Shown: piece after piece, positions 1-8,335 of the stretch
Numbering within the stretch: position 1 is the stretch's first letter
How the letters are laid out: the number at the start of each line of letters is the position of its first letter
Assembly (NCBI RefSeq): GCF_000424185.1
Contig: NZ_AUJK01000014.1
Location: forward strand, 16,472-80,471
DNA from: Prevotella sp. AGR2160
Lineage (GTDB): Bacteria > Bacteroidota > Bacteroidia > Bacteroidales > Bacteroidaceae
DNA length: 64,000 bases
Reading direction: 5' to 3'
Program-made: the position numbers and the translations under genes
The notes under the pieces: generated by a model
Told to the model about the DNA's origin: nothing
Databases searched by the model: none
What the model saw: the letters and a program-made list of their open reading frames with translations, nothing else

Positions 1-61
1 GTTTTTTCCAGATGTTATGGATTTGAAATATTCTATTTACGGATATGTAATTTCCTTAACG

Positions 62-69
62 TAATTTTG
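62..69 (+). promoter_or_regulatory. Bacteroidetes -7 box upstream of the SusC-like gene
   Basis: TAATTTTG matches the Bacteroidetes sigma-ABfr -7 consensus TAnnTTTG and lies 43 nt before the ATG at 113. I see no clear -33 TTTG at the usual spacing. The rest of positions 1-112 is AT-rich with no gene. Confidence 0.5.
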
Positions 70-112
70 CGGTCGAATAAAAAATACCATTATTCTAACA
101 AATTATAAAAAG

Positions 113-1954
113 ATGAGAAAGATCAAAGGAAAGACCAGACCTCTCATGCTCGCAGCCATGTTAGCGGGAGTACCCTTGACTACATGGGCTGATGTGAGCC
201 AGGGGGAGGTGAGCAAGAATGGGAATGACACGACGCTTCACGTGAAGATGAAAGACAGTGTACATAACCTTGATGAGCTTGTTGTCGTCGGTTACGGTGT
301 GCAGAAACGGCGTGATATCATTGGCGCCATCTCTTCCGTTAATGGTGATGTACTCGAGAACCGCAGTAATCCTAATATTACGCGCAGCTTACAGGGACAG
401 GTGCCTGGGTTGACGATTACGATGTCGGATGGCAAGCCTATCCGTACCGGTTCGATCCATATCCGTGGCAATGTCAACTCCATCGGTGCCGGCGGCAGTG
501 CCCTCGTACTTGTCGATGGAGTAGAGGGTGACCTCAATGCTGTCAATCCCGATGATGTGGAGAGTATCTCCGTACTGAAGGATGCCTCGTCGACAGCTAT
601 TTATGGTGCCCGGGGAGCCTTCGGCGTTATCCTCATCACGACGAAGAAGGCGAAGAAGGGTCGTCCCTCCATTCAGTACAGTGGGAGTCTCTCTTTTCTC
701 TCTCGTACGGTCAAGCCGCAGATGGTGACCAATGGCCTGCAGTGGGCCACGGATTTCTATCATGCTTATGTCAACTATAAGGGCAAGGAGCCCAGCACCA
801 TCAACAACCGTTTCAATAAGTTTATTGTCAGTTGGGATGACTGGTACAGTGAGTTGCAGCGCCGTGATGCCGATCCTACGTTGGAGAAGATTCGAATCAA
901 TGGTAAGGGATACTACGATTATTTCGGCAATACCGACTGGTTTGGTGAGATTTATAAAGACAGCTATACGGCCACGCAGCATAACCTCAGTCTCTCCGGC
1001 GGCTCCGACCGTGCCACCTATCTGTTGTCGGGAGGTTATTATGGAACGAGTGGTATCTATAAAATAGGTGATGAGAAGTTTCAGCGTTTCAACCTCCGTG
1101 CCAAGGGCTCACTGAAGTTGAACAGATGGTTGACGGTAAGTGACAATATCGAGTTGTGGCGGCGTCTGTATCATGAGCCTGCCGTGATGTATTCTTATGA
1201 TCCCAACGATCTGTCTACCATTATCCCTATCCAGCGACAGATAGAAACTCAGGGATTCCCTGTGGCTACCCTTCGCAACCTTGACGGTACGTGGACGGAG
1301 GCGGCGGTCTATACGGGTTATGCTGGAATGTATGAAGGAACCTCGTGGCGCGAGTTGAAGAAGCTCACCGTGAAGAATACCGCTGCCCTCACTGCCGATA
1401 TCCTTCCGCGTGTGCTGCAGGCGAAGGCTGAGCTCGGCGAGATGGACACGAAGATCTGGGACAAGACCATCCGTCCGTTGCGTGAGCGTGCCGGCGTGAA
1501 AGGCGATGCGCCGGCCACGGCCGATCCTTATCTCATCAGTTACTATCGGAATAAATGTACGGATAAATGGCTGTTGGAGATCCGCCGCGAGCGTGCCATC
1601 GAACTCTTCTTCGAAGGTGACGGCCTGCGCTACGACGACCTCATGCGCTGGGGCGAAGGTGAGATGCTCACCGATCCGTGGAACAGTATCTATATCGGTG
1701 AGAAGAATGTCGCTTACGACACTAATGGTGATGGCGTGAAGGACCTTGAGGTCTGTGACAAGAAACCGTCGGAGACAGAGTCGGGCGTCTATTACATCGT
1801 TTTGAGCAAGGCCCCGTATTATACCTTCCGGGACGGTCGTCTGTATATCAAGAACGAGAACGACTGGAGCGACAAGAAGTATCTCCATCCCATCCCTCGT
1901 GCCGCCCTCGTGAAGAACCCTAACCTCAAGCAGAACTATGGATGGGAAGATTGA
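113..1954 (+). CDS. SusC-SusD in-frame chimera (SusC N-terminus joined to SusD C-terminus)
   Basis: An uninterrupted 613-codon frame joining two normally separate proteins. Residues 1-26 look like a signal peptide. A TonB-box-like DELVVVGYG is followed by a TonB-dependent receptor plug domain (LQGQVPGLTI, ALVLVDGVEG, VLKDASSTAIYGARGA) and the first barrel strands, up to about residue 442. From about GEMDTKIWDKTIRPLRERAG onward the sequence is the C-terminal part of a SusD lipoprotein: RRERAIELFFEGDGLRYDDL, then HPIPRAALVKNPNLKQNYGW, which is the usual SusD ending. SusC proteins are usually about 1000 aa and SusD about 550 aa, so most of the barrel and the SusD N-terminus with its lipid anchor are missing. 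The simplest reading is one deletion of several kilobases that happened to keep the frame, or an assembly collapse. A working receptor is unlikely. The junction is near 1425-1445. Confidence 0.85.
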   Translation: MRKIKGKTRPLMLAAMLAGVPLTTWADVSQGEVSKNGNDTTLHVKMKDSVHNLDELVVVGYGVQKRRDIIGAISSVNGDVLENRSNPNITRSLQGQVPGLTITMSDGKPIRTGSIHIRGNVNSIGAGGSALVLVDGVEGDLNAVNPDDVESISVLKDASSTAIYGARGAFGVILITTKKAKKGRPSIQYSGSLSFLSRTVKPQMVTNGLQWATDFYHAYVNYKGKEPSTINNRFNKFIVSWDDWYSELQRRDADPTLEKIRINGKGYYDYFGNTDWFGEIYKDSYTATQHNLSLSGGSDRATYLLSGGYYGTSGIYKIGDEKFQRFNLRAKGSLKLNRWLTVSDNIELWRRLYHEPAVMYSYDPNDLSTIIPIQRQIETQGFPVATLRNLDGTWTEAAVYTGYAGMYEGTSWRELKKLTVKNTAALTADILPRVLQAKAELGEMDTKIWDKTIRPLRERAGVKGDAPATADPYLISYYRNKCTDKWLLEIRRERAIELFFEGDGLRYDDLMRWGEGEMLTDPWNSIYIGEKNVAYDTNGDGVKDLEVCDKKPSETESGVYYIVLSKAPYYTFRDGRLYIKNENDWSDKKYLHPIPRAALVKNPNLKQNYGWED

Positions 1955-1982
1955 AAGATCGTTAACAAGAAAGATTGAAAAA

Positions 1983-3308
1983 ATGAAACACAAGCTATTC
2001 TTATCAGCGCTGGCCTTGTTTGCGGGGCTGGCGATGACCTCATGCAGCTCTGACGACGACAACTTCGTGCTGCGCTCCGACTCCGAGCTCCGTTTCGGTT
2101 ATGCTGCCGGAGAGAAAGACTTTACTATATGTACGCAGGGTGAGTGGACCGTTTCCACGGAATCCCCTTGGCTCTCCTTTGATATGATGAAGGGCACGGG
2201 TGACGGCGTGACGCGGCAGAAGATCCAGGTGATGTCAGCCCGTAACACGGGTGCGGCCCGTCGGGACTCCTTTCTCATCCATGCCGCCGGCCGGGACCTC
2301 ACCGTTTATTGCGATCAGGAGGAGGGCGCTCCCTTCACCTTCGGCAAAGGCAAACTCTCGGGTGACCTGCAGGTCGGTAAGGTCAGTGATCAGACCATTG
2401 ATCTGCCTTTCACCTACGGTTATCAGGGCATGAGCCTGACGTTGCACACAGCCCTCAGCGGTGCCGGTGCCCAAGGTCTTGCCGTGAACGATACGACGCT
2501 GACCCTTGATGGTGAGCGCGGCAACATCATACTGCCTCTGAAGGGCACGCCGCAGGTCTCCGGCCCCGTGGTGATGAAGATCACTGCTGACGACGCGTCG
2601 GTGAGTCCCGTTGTCCTTCAGTCGACCGTTCTCTCGCAGACACCATCTGTCTCCCAGACCTTACTCGAACAGCACTTCGACCTCATGTTGTGGGGTGGTG
2701 ATGCTGTCGCCAATCAACCGGGCATCAAGGGCGGCTTCATGGATGGTGACGGTGGAAAGGTCATCGATCCGAATGTTCCCGTGACCGCTTGTAAGGCAAC
2801 GGACGATGGCAGCAATGATCTCATCCTCACCATGGCGGAGAGCTATCGTGTGCTCCGTGGTTTCAGCGGATGGGACGGTGCCCGCATCTATGAGCATCCG
2901 GGGTATGTCAAGGTCGGAACGGCCAAGGCCGTCGGAACGATCACGACGCCGGCGCTGGGCACGCTCTCTGCCGGTGTCTCGACGGTGACGGTGACCTGTC
3001 GTGTGGCGCAGTATGTCTCTGAGTCAAAAGGTAAGCTGACGATCAAGGTACTCAATGGCGGCACACCGTCGATGACGTCCTACACCTATCAGCATGCCAC
3101 CAGTGACGCGTGGGCCACGGGCCTTCATCTGGGTGTGCTCAACCGTAATCCGAAAGATTTCGCGCCCAACAGTCACCACGACTTCATCTATCAGTTGAAG
3201 AATCCGGAGGCGAAGGTCATCCGCGTGGAGGCCGTGGATGAATACGGCAACACCTATGAGCAAGAACATTTTACCACTGATTTAAGAGAAGCAGAATCCT
3301 ATGAATAG
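1983..3308 (+). CDS. BACON-domain surface lipoprotein of the decayed PUL
   Basis: A 441-aa lipoprotein. I chose the ATG at 1983 because it begins a typical signal peptide ending in a lipobox (AMTSC, lipidated Cys at residue 21); an upstream ATG at 1938 would put 15 charged residues before it. After a short acidic linker (SSDDD) comes a BACON-like module (WTVSTESPWLSF), a bacterial Ig-like fold common in Bacteroidetes surface proteins. The large C-terminal part is probably beta-sandwich and I do not recognise its family. Its position just after the SusD end, 28 bp downstream, suggests a SusE/F-like accessory glycan-binding lipoprotein. The stop overlaps the next start by 8 bp, so the genes are translationally close. 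Its frame is intact, although both flanking genes are broken. Confidence 0.7.
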   Translation: MKHKLFLSALALFAGLAMTSCSSDDDNFVLRSDSELRFGYAAGEKDFTICTQGEWTVSTESPWLSFDMMKGTGDGVTRQKIQVMSARNTGAARRDSFLIHAAGRDLTVYCDQEEGAPFTFGKGKLSGDLQVGKVSDQTIDLPFTYGYQGMSLTLHTALSGAGAQGLAVNDTTLTLDGERGNIILPLKGTPQVSGPVVMKITADDASVSPVVLQSTVLSQTPSVSQTLLEQHFDLMLWGGDAVANQPGIKGGFMDGDGGKVIDPNVPVTACKATDDGSNDLILTMAESYRVLRGFSGWDGARIYEHPGYVKVGTAKAVGTITTPALGTLSAGVSTVTVTCRVAQYVSESKGKLTIKVLNGGTPSMTSYTYQHATSDAWATGLHLGVLNRNPKDFAPNSHHDFIYQLKNPEAKVIRVEAVDEYGNTYEQEHFTTDLREAESYE

Positions 3309-3977
3309 ATTTTTATTATGGGGTATCCTCTCCGCATTTTCCGTCTCGGCCATGGCCCAGCAGACGCTGTTCCATCTCCGGGGAGAGGTACGTACCACCG
3401 ACGGCAAGGGCATTGCCGGTGTCGTCGTCAACGACGGTATTCATTTCACGACCACAGACACGCAGGGCCGCTGGGCCCTCGACTGTGACACTTGTCTGGG
3501 AAAGTTTGTCGCCATCTCCACGCCGGCGGCCTATGCGTTGAACAACGACCACGGACTCGCCCGTTTCTATATCCCCGTCCGTGAGGCGGTGAAGCGCGAA
3601 AGTAATGACTTTGTCTTGAAGAAGCGGAAGACGGTCTCCGACAAATTCACTTATATCGCCATCAGTGATCCCCAGATGCGTGATGCGTATGAGGTAGGGC
3701 GGTGGAAGAACGAGACGCTGCGTGACCTTCGTCATACCGTCGACTCCTTGAAAGGAAACGGAGAGATCATCGGCATGACCCTCGGCGACCTTGTCTTCGA
3801 CACGCCGAATCTCTTCCCGCAGTATGCCGCCTCCTGTCAGAACCTCGGGATGGTGATCCCGCGTGCACCGTAACGTGGCAGGAGGATGGTGTGGAGAAAG
3901 GCCCGATGGAGCAGTTCACGGCCACCGTGACCTTCACCAACCGCTTTGGCGAGAAATTCTCACAATGTTTGAAATGA
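3301..3977 (+). pseudogene. Calcineurin-like metallophosphoesterase, internal deletion with frameshift
   Basis: The open frame from the ATG at 3301 ends at 3873 (190 aa). It has a signal peptide (SVSAMAQQ), an N-terminal Ig-like/carboxypeptidase-regulatory-like domain (GKGIAGVVVNDG) and the first metallophosphoesterase motifs (YIAISDPQMRD for the first metal ligands, GMTLGDLVFD for the second). It stops where the GNHD motif should follow (LGMVIPRAP). In another frame the DNA at about 3864-3977 encodes VTWQEDGVEKG and FTATVTFTNRFGEKFSQ, which resembles the C-terminal beta domain of the same family. The central catalytic part is therefore missing and the two ends are out of frame. Family members are usually about 450-500 aa. 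I infer a non-functional remnant. Confidence 0.7.
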
Positions 3978-3982
3978 TTGCA

Positions 3983-4010
3983 GAAGGCCCCGGGAGGGGC
4001 CTTCTTTTAT
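3983..4010 (+). terminator. Rho-independent terminator after the PUL remnant
   Basis: A 9-bp perfect GC-rich stem (GAAGGCCCC / GGGGCCTTC, 3983-3991 and 3996-4004) with a GGGA loop and a following TTTT. It separates the decayed PUL from the fimbrial gene run. The next 180 bp to 4193 are AT-rich promoter DNA with no gene. Confidence 0.85.
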
Positions 4011-4160
4011 GGCTGATCTTTAACCTTTTGTCACGTTCCGTTGATCTTTTGTTTCCCCGCGTTTACAGGGCCTTTTGATGCTGTGTTTGTTTTAATACTA
4101 AAAAATGTTAACAGGGGGGTAATTTTTGCGATTTTTATAATTATTATAAAATTTAATTCA

Positions 4161-4168
4161 TAACTTTG
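4161..4168 (+). promoter_or_regulatory. -7 box of the fimbrial/DGR gene run
   Basis: TAACTTTG fits TAnnTTTG and lies 25 nt before the ATG at 4194, after an AT-rich stretch. No TTTG is visible at 19-21 nt upstream. It is the best candidate promoter for the long collinear run 4194-17101. Confidence 0.55.
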
Positions 4169-4193
4169 TTGCGGAATACGATACATTTAAGTT

Positions 4194-5204
4194 ATGATAC
4201 GATTGGGGATTACTGTTTTTTTCATGGGAGTATTGGCATGTGTCTGTGCGTGTACCGATGATCCCGGGACCATCACTTCAAAGAGCGAGGGGGAGATTCC
4301 TGTGGAGATCAGTGTCATGCAGAGCAGTCGCGCCGTCTCCGATTATACCGCCTCTGACCTCAGTCTGACGATCCTTTACCAGTCGTTTGTTGATTCTTAT
4401 ACCCGTACGAATGTCAAATGGTGTAACCTGCCGCGGCCTGATGGCACGCCGTTGTGGGCACAGTGTTCGGAGGGCACGCGTCCCATGGCTTGGAAGTCGG
4501 CCACCGACAATGCCCGTGTCCTCGCTTATGCCCCTTATCTGTCGATCACGAAGCCCAAGGACCTCGCCAATCTCTATTTCGAGGTGAAGAAGCATCAGGA
4601 GGCGGGACTCGACTCCAGTGATTTCGTGAGCTATTATAATCCCGGCTTCGCCCCGGGACCGAGTCTGAAGAAGTTGAACATCGTGTTCAATCACCAGCTC
4701 TGTAAACTGTCCATAGATTTCAAGCCGGCACCGGGGAACCTCGTCATCGACGGCTTCGGCACGGCGCTGACGCAGGGGATGCTCGACACCCTCTCCACCT
4801 GTAAGGTCGGTCCTGTCTGCTATGCCATCCGTTACCATCTGACGGACTATATCACGAAGAACGCGACGACCGACATCCATCCGTTGACGACGGTCTCCGG
4901 GACGGCTGCCGACTCCGCGTTCGTCTATACCTATGCCCCCGACACCCTGAAGCGCAGTCACCAGGAGTGTATCATCCCGCCGCAGACCATCCGGAAAGAC
5001 AGCAGTTTCGTGCAGTTGCTCGTCTTCGATCCCGTGGCCTGTAAGCATCACATCTTTGTCTACCGGGCGGAGAAAAACTTCACGCTGGAGCCCGGCAAGC
5101 ACTATCATCTCACGATAGAGCTCGGAGGCACGGGACTGGAACTCTCCTCGGTAAAGGTCGTGGGCTGGCTCTTTGAGGATAAAGGAACTTATGATATCAA
5201 TTAA
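4194..5204 (+). CDS. Fimbrillin family lipoprotein, first gene of the surface run
   Basis: A 336-aa lipoprotein with an N-terminal signal peptide and a Cys-rich lipobox region (LACVCAC, lipidation at Cys16 or Cys20). The body has the layout of the Bacteroidetes fimbrillin/Mfa-like superfamily: residues LAYAPYLSI (the AYAPY-type motif), a central strand with NIVFNHQLCKLSIDF (the H-x-L-cK-L motif), an IIPPQTI segment, and a C-terminal strand pair KHYHLTIELG and VKVVGWLFEDKG. In type V pili such proteins are stalk or anchor subunits, lipidated and exported to the outer surface before processing and polymerisation. The first position, just after a promoter, would fit an anchor or a major subunit; I cannot tell which. 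The next gene starts 13 bp downstream. Confidence 0.75.
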   Translation: MIRLGITVFFMGVLACVCACTDDPGTITSKSEGEIPVEISVMQSSRAVSDYTASDLSLTILYQSFVDSYTRTNVKWCNLPRPDGTPLWAQCSEGTRPMAWKSATDNARVLAYAPYLSITKPKDLANLYFEVKKHQEAGLDSSDFVSYYNPGFAPGPSLKKLNIVFNHQLCKLSIDFKPAPGNLVIDGFGTALTQGMLDTLSTCKVGPVCYAIRYHLTDYITKNATTDIHPLTTVSGTAADSAFVYTYAPDTLKRSHQECIIPPQTIRKDSSFVQLLVFDPVACKHHIFVYRAEKNFTLEPGKHYHLTIELGGTGLELSSVKVVGWLFEDKGTYDIN

Positions 5205-5217
5205 AAAACGAAGAGAT

Positions 5218-6552
5218 ATGAAAAGAGGAATCATCGCATCTATTTTTATTCTGGCGTCTTTCGCGCCCGCCATGGCCTTCCATGCCGACATCACCGTGTC
5301 GGGGAAGGCCGTGGATTGTTCTTTCGAGATCCTCTCTTCCACGGAAAAGACCGTAGGAGTCGGCGTGTCGGCAGAAGACGCCCTCTTTGACGGCGGCAAT
5401 GCCACGGACACGGATATCGCCGGGGATGTCGTCATCCCGTCCACGGTGTCCGACGGCAGTGTGACCTATACGGTGACGGCCATCCAGTATTCGGCGTTCT
5501 CCTCCTGTCAGAAGATCACGTCCGTCACCCTGCCGTCCACGGTGACTACCGTGGGACAGTATGCCTTCAGTGGCTGCAGTGCCCTGACGACGGCCGACCT
5601 GCCGGGGGTCGTCACTCTCGAGGCGAATGCTTTCGACTCCTGTCCCCTCCTGACGATGGTGAAAGGGTGCAGCGCCCTGACGACGATCGGCAACTTCTGT
5701 TTCAACAGCGACGCGGCACTCGTCGACTTCTCCCTCCCGGCGACGGTGACGACCGTCGGCGATTATGCCTTCCAACTGTGCAAATCACTGCAGACGGTCG
5801 TGTTACGGCCCTCCGTGACCTTTGCCGAGCATAGTTTTAAGGACTGCACGGGCATCACCGCCATCACGTATCCCGTGCGCAGCCATGCCTCGCTGGCCGC
5901 GCAGCTCGGGGCCGACATCCTGGCGAAGGCCACGCAGACCTGCTATCTCTCCCTGGCGAAGTCGGTGGAGACCGTCCGGCTGCCTTATGACGTGTCCGCG
6001 GACGGGACCTATGTCCTCGCGGCTGACGGCGTGACGCAGGAGCAGGCCTCGGACGGGAAACTGATCATCTGTACGACCTATGACGCGGCGACGAAGACCA
6101 TCGCCACACGGGAACTATCGGGTACTGTACCTGCGGGCACGGGGGTGCTGTTCTCGGGAACGCCCGGGACCGTCTATTATCTCGCGCCCGCCGCCGACGG
6201 TGCCGTGACGGCCGATGTCAGCGACAACAGTCTCATTGCCGTCGATGAGGCCACGGAGATCGGCCAGTCGTCGACGGCTTACGGTGACCTCATCCTCTCC
6301 GACGGCATCTTCTATCGCGCCTCCGCGGGAACGCTCGGTGCCGGAAAAGCCTATCTCCGCATCTACTGGGGCACGCAGCCAGCGGCCGCGAAGGTCTTTG
6401 TCGGTGGCCTGCCGACGACGGCCGTCCGCACCGTGCCGTCTTCCGCGACGGCACATCCCCGCAGCACATTCTATAATCTCTCCGGTCAACGGGCGACGGC
6501 CGCCAGCGGCATCGTCATCGATGGGCGGGGACAGCTCTTTTTCAGACGATAA
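5218..6552 (+). CDS. BspA-like leucine-rich-repeat surface protein
   Basis: A 444-aa protein starting at the ATG at 5218; the frame runs further upstream but overlaps the preceding gene, and only this start gives a clean type I signal peptide (LASFAPAMA). Residues 65-230 hold tandem LRR_5 (BspA/Treponema pallidum-type) repeats of about 23 residues, for example TAIQYSAFSSCQKITSVTLP, VGQYAFSGCSALTTADLP and VGDYAFQLCKSLQTVVL. The C-terminus (FYNLSGQRATAASGIVI) is the short tail motif seen on many Prevotella and Bacteroides secreted proteins. BspA proteins bind host or bacterial surfaces. It sits between lipoprotein genes, 13 bp after one and 3 bp before the next, so it is probably co-expressed with the pilus-like proteins as a further adhesin. 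Confidence 0.8.
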   Translation: MKRGIIASIFILASFAPAMAFHADITVSGKAVDCSFEILSSTEKTVGVGVSAEDALFDGGNATDTDIAGDVVIPSTVSDGSVTYTVTAIQYSAFSSCQKITSVTLPSTVTTVGQYAFSGCSALTTADLPGVVTLEANAFDSCPLLTMVKGCSALTTIGNFCFNSDAALVDFSLPATVTTVGDYAFQLCKSLQTVVLRPSVTFAEHSFKDCTGITAITYPVRSHASLAAQLGADILAKATQTCYLSLAKSVETVRLPYDVSADGTYVLAADGVTQEQASDGKLIICTTYDAATKTIATRELSGTVPAGTGVLFSGTPGTVYYLAPAADGAVTADVSDNSLIAVDEATEIGQSSTAYGDLILSDGIFYRASAGTLGAGKAYLRIYWGTQPAAAKVFVGGLPTTAVRTVPSSATAHPRSTFYNLSGQRATAASGIVIDGRGQLFFRR

Positions 6553-6555
6553 ATC

Positions 6556-8238
6556 ATGAACATACGCTTACACCATCAACCGGAAAAAATGTTGCGGATC
6601 CTCCTGTGGGCATCCCTTCTGTTGCTGGCCGCCTGCTCCGTCTCGGATCTCGGGCAAGACGACGGGAGACCGTCGGATTATCTGAAGGTCAACGCCGCCG
6701 TCGGCCTCGAGCCCCTCTCGCGTGCCGTCTACATGCATGGCAATATCATCGGCCAGCACTATTTCCTCAACGGTTCCCATATCGGCATCACCGTTGTCAA
6801 AGCCGATGACGAGTCGGCCTACAACGGCGGCCACGTCAATAATCACTGGTATTGCGAGGGCATCCGCAGTGACACCTACAACGGACAAGAGTGGATGCCC
6901 GTCGGCGGACAGCAGGCCAACGGCGTGGGACTCAACGAGAATGGCGCGAAGGTCTGCGCCTATTATCCTTACAATGCCGGCTATTCCGATCTCTCGAAGA
7001 TGCACTGGCGCTGCAATCCCTATGTCGACATCATGTATGCCAAATGGACCCTCTCCAACCAGTTGAAGCAGAACTCCACGACGAGCTATGAGCCGGTATG
7101 CCGCAAGGCCCCGACGACGGATCTCAACTTCCAGCATGCCCAGGCCGTCATCGTCTTCGTGCTCCGCAACAAAGGCTACAACAACCAGAGCCGTATCTAC
7201 AGTGTCAATATCCATAGTGACGGCTTCGGCCGGGAGGCCGACCTCAATGCCGGCACGGGTGAGCTGAGCAATGTCACCGACACCATCATCAGCGAGACCT
7301 ACGACCCGCCGCTGACCTTCAAGCTTGACAGTACCATCGACATGTTCTATGTCTTCCCGAAGGAGAAGGTCAGTCCGATCTATTTCAGCTTCGATATCGA
7401 CCATGAGGTCCAGTCGGGCGTGAAGAAAGACCTGGCGCTGCAGCAGGGCTATGTCTACTATTTCCATTTCTATCTCTCCAGTGTCCGCCTCTACCTCAGT
7501 GATGTGGAGATCGTCCCGTGGGACCAGGCGGGGATCCTCGCCGATGCTGTGGAGCCTTACGACTACCGCCTCGATACCGCCCGTTATGTCGATATGGACA
7601 TGACGGATGTCTATGGCAACAAGATCCTCTGGGCCGCCAACAACCTCGGTGCCGCCGACTCCATGGATATCGGCGACTATTATATGTGGGGCGACACCGT
7701 CCCGTTTTCGGGGACGCACTGGGTAGGCCCGTCCTATTATACCAAGCTCCGGAATCTCGGCTGGCAGGATATCGGCGGCACGCCGTATGATGCCGCCCGC
7801 CATGTCCTGGGCAATGAGAACCGCATGCCCACGCGTACGGAGTGGCAGATGCTGACGAACCCGTCGAAATACACGTGGACGGTCGCTTCCTCCGTCAACC
7901 GCCAGGGCAATACCGTCTATGGCTACCGTGTGTCACTGGTCAGTGATCCCTCGCGGGCGATCTTCCTGCCCTATGGCGGCTACCGTGCCTATAAGACGCA
8001 GGGTACGGGCGGTTACAAGACCGATACTATCCAGACGCTCAATGATGTCAATGCCGGCGGCCGTTACTGGACGAGTTCCCATCATGTCGATGTCATCCCT
8101 TATCAGCCGCAATATTTCATCGTCGGCACGGGGGCAACGAGCGGTTACAACACGAGCAGTGAGATCCACGGCGACAGCGTGGCCTATAACATCCGGCCCG
8201 TGAAAGTCTACCGCCGGTATAAGCCCCCATTTAAATAA
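6556..8238 (+). CDS. Fimbrillin-like lipoprotein with C-terminal FISUMP/C-type-lectin-like domain
   Basis: A 560-aa lipoprotein (lipobox LLAAC, Cys27 from the ATG at 6556; an ATG at 6589 would also leave an intact signal peptide). Residues about 40-320 resemble a fimbrillin domain (CAYYPYNAGYSD, LNFQHAQAVIVFVLRN, and a WDQAG strand at its end). Residues about 340-560 resemble the Fibrobacter major paralogous/C-type-lectin-like fold: ILWAANNLGAADSMDIGDYY, RMPTRTEWQML, GGRYWTSS and a final YNIRPVKVYRR. The same kind of fold carries the variable region in many DGR targets. It shows no DNA match to the TR, so it is not a present DGR target. I infer a tip-type adhesin of the same pilus-like system. 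Confidence 0.7.
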   Translation: MNIRLHHQPEKMLRILLWASLLLLAACSVSDLGQDDGRPSDYLKVNAAVGLEPLSRAVYMHGNIIGQHYFLNGSHIGITVVKADDESAYNGGHVNNHWYCEGIRSDTYNGQEWMPVGGQQANGVGLNENGAKVCAYYPYNAGYSDLSKMHWRCNPYVDIMYAKWTLSNQLKQNSTTSYEPVCRKAPTTDLNFQHAQAVIVFVLRNKGYNNQSRIYSVNIHSDGFGREADLNAGTGELSNVTDTIISETYDPPLTFKLDSTIDMFYVFPKEKVSPIYFSFDIDHEVQSGVKKDLALQQGYVYYFHFYLSSVRLYLSDVEIVPWDQAGILADAVEPYDYRLDTARYVDMDMTDVYGNKILWAANNLGAADSMDIGDYYMWGDTVPFSGTHWVGPSYYTKLRNLGWQDIGGTPYDAARHVLGNENRMPTRTEWQMLTNPSKYTWTVASSVNRQGNTVYGYRVSLVSDPSRAIFLPYGGYRAYKTQGTGGYKTDTIQTLNDVNAGGRYWTSSHHVDVIPYQPQYFIVGTGATSGYNTSSEIHGDSVAYNIRPVKVYRRYKPPFK

Positions 8239-8335
8239 GGACTATCCGATCACGACAAGAAGTCCAATCTTCAAAAGAAATTCAATCACAGCAAGATATC
8301 ATAACAATAAGAATAATAACAAAAAGAATAACATT

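Noticed and set aside
3863..4078. 71-codon ORF after the metallophosphoesterase remnant
   Set aside because: It spans the terminator at 3983-4010 and is out of frame with the recognisable C-terminal family segment.
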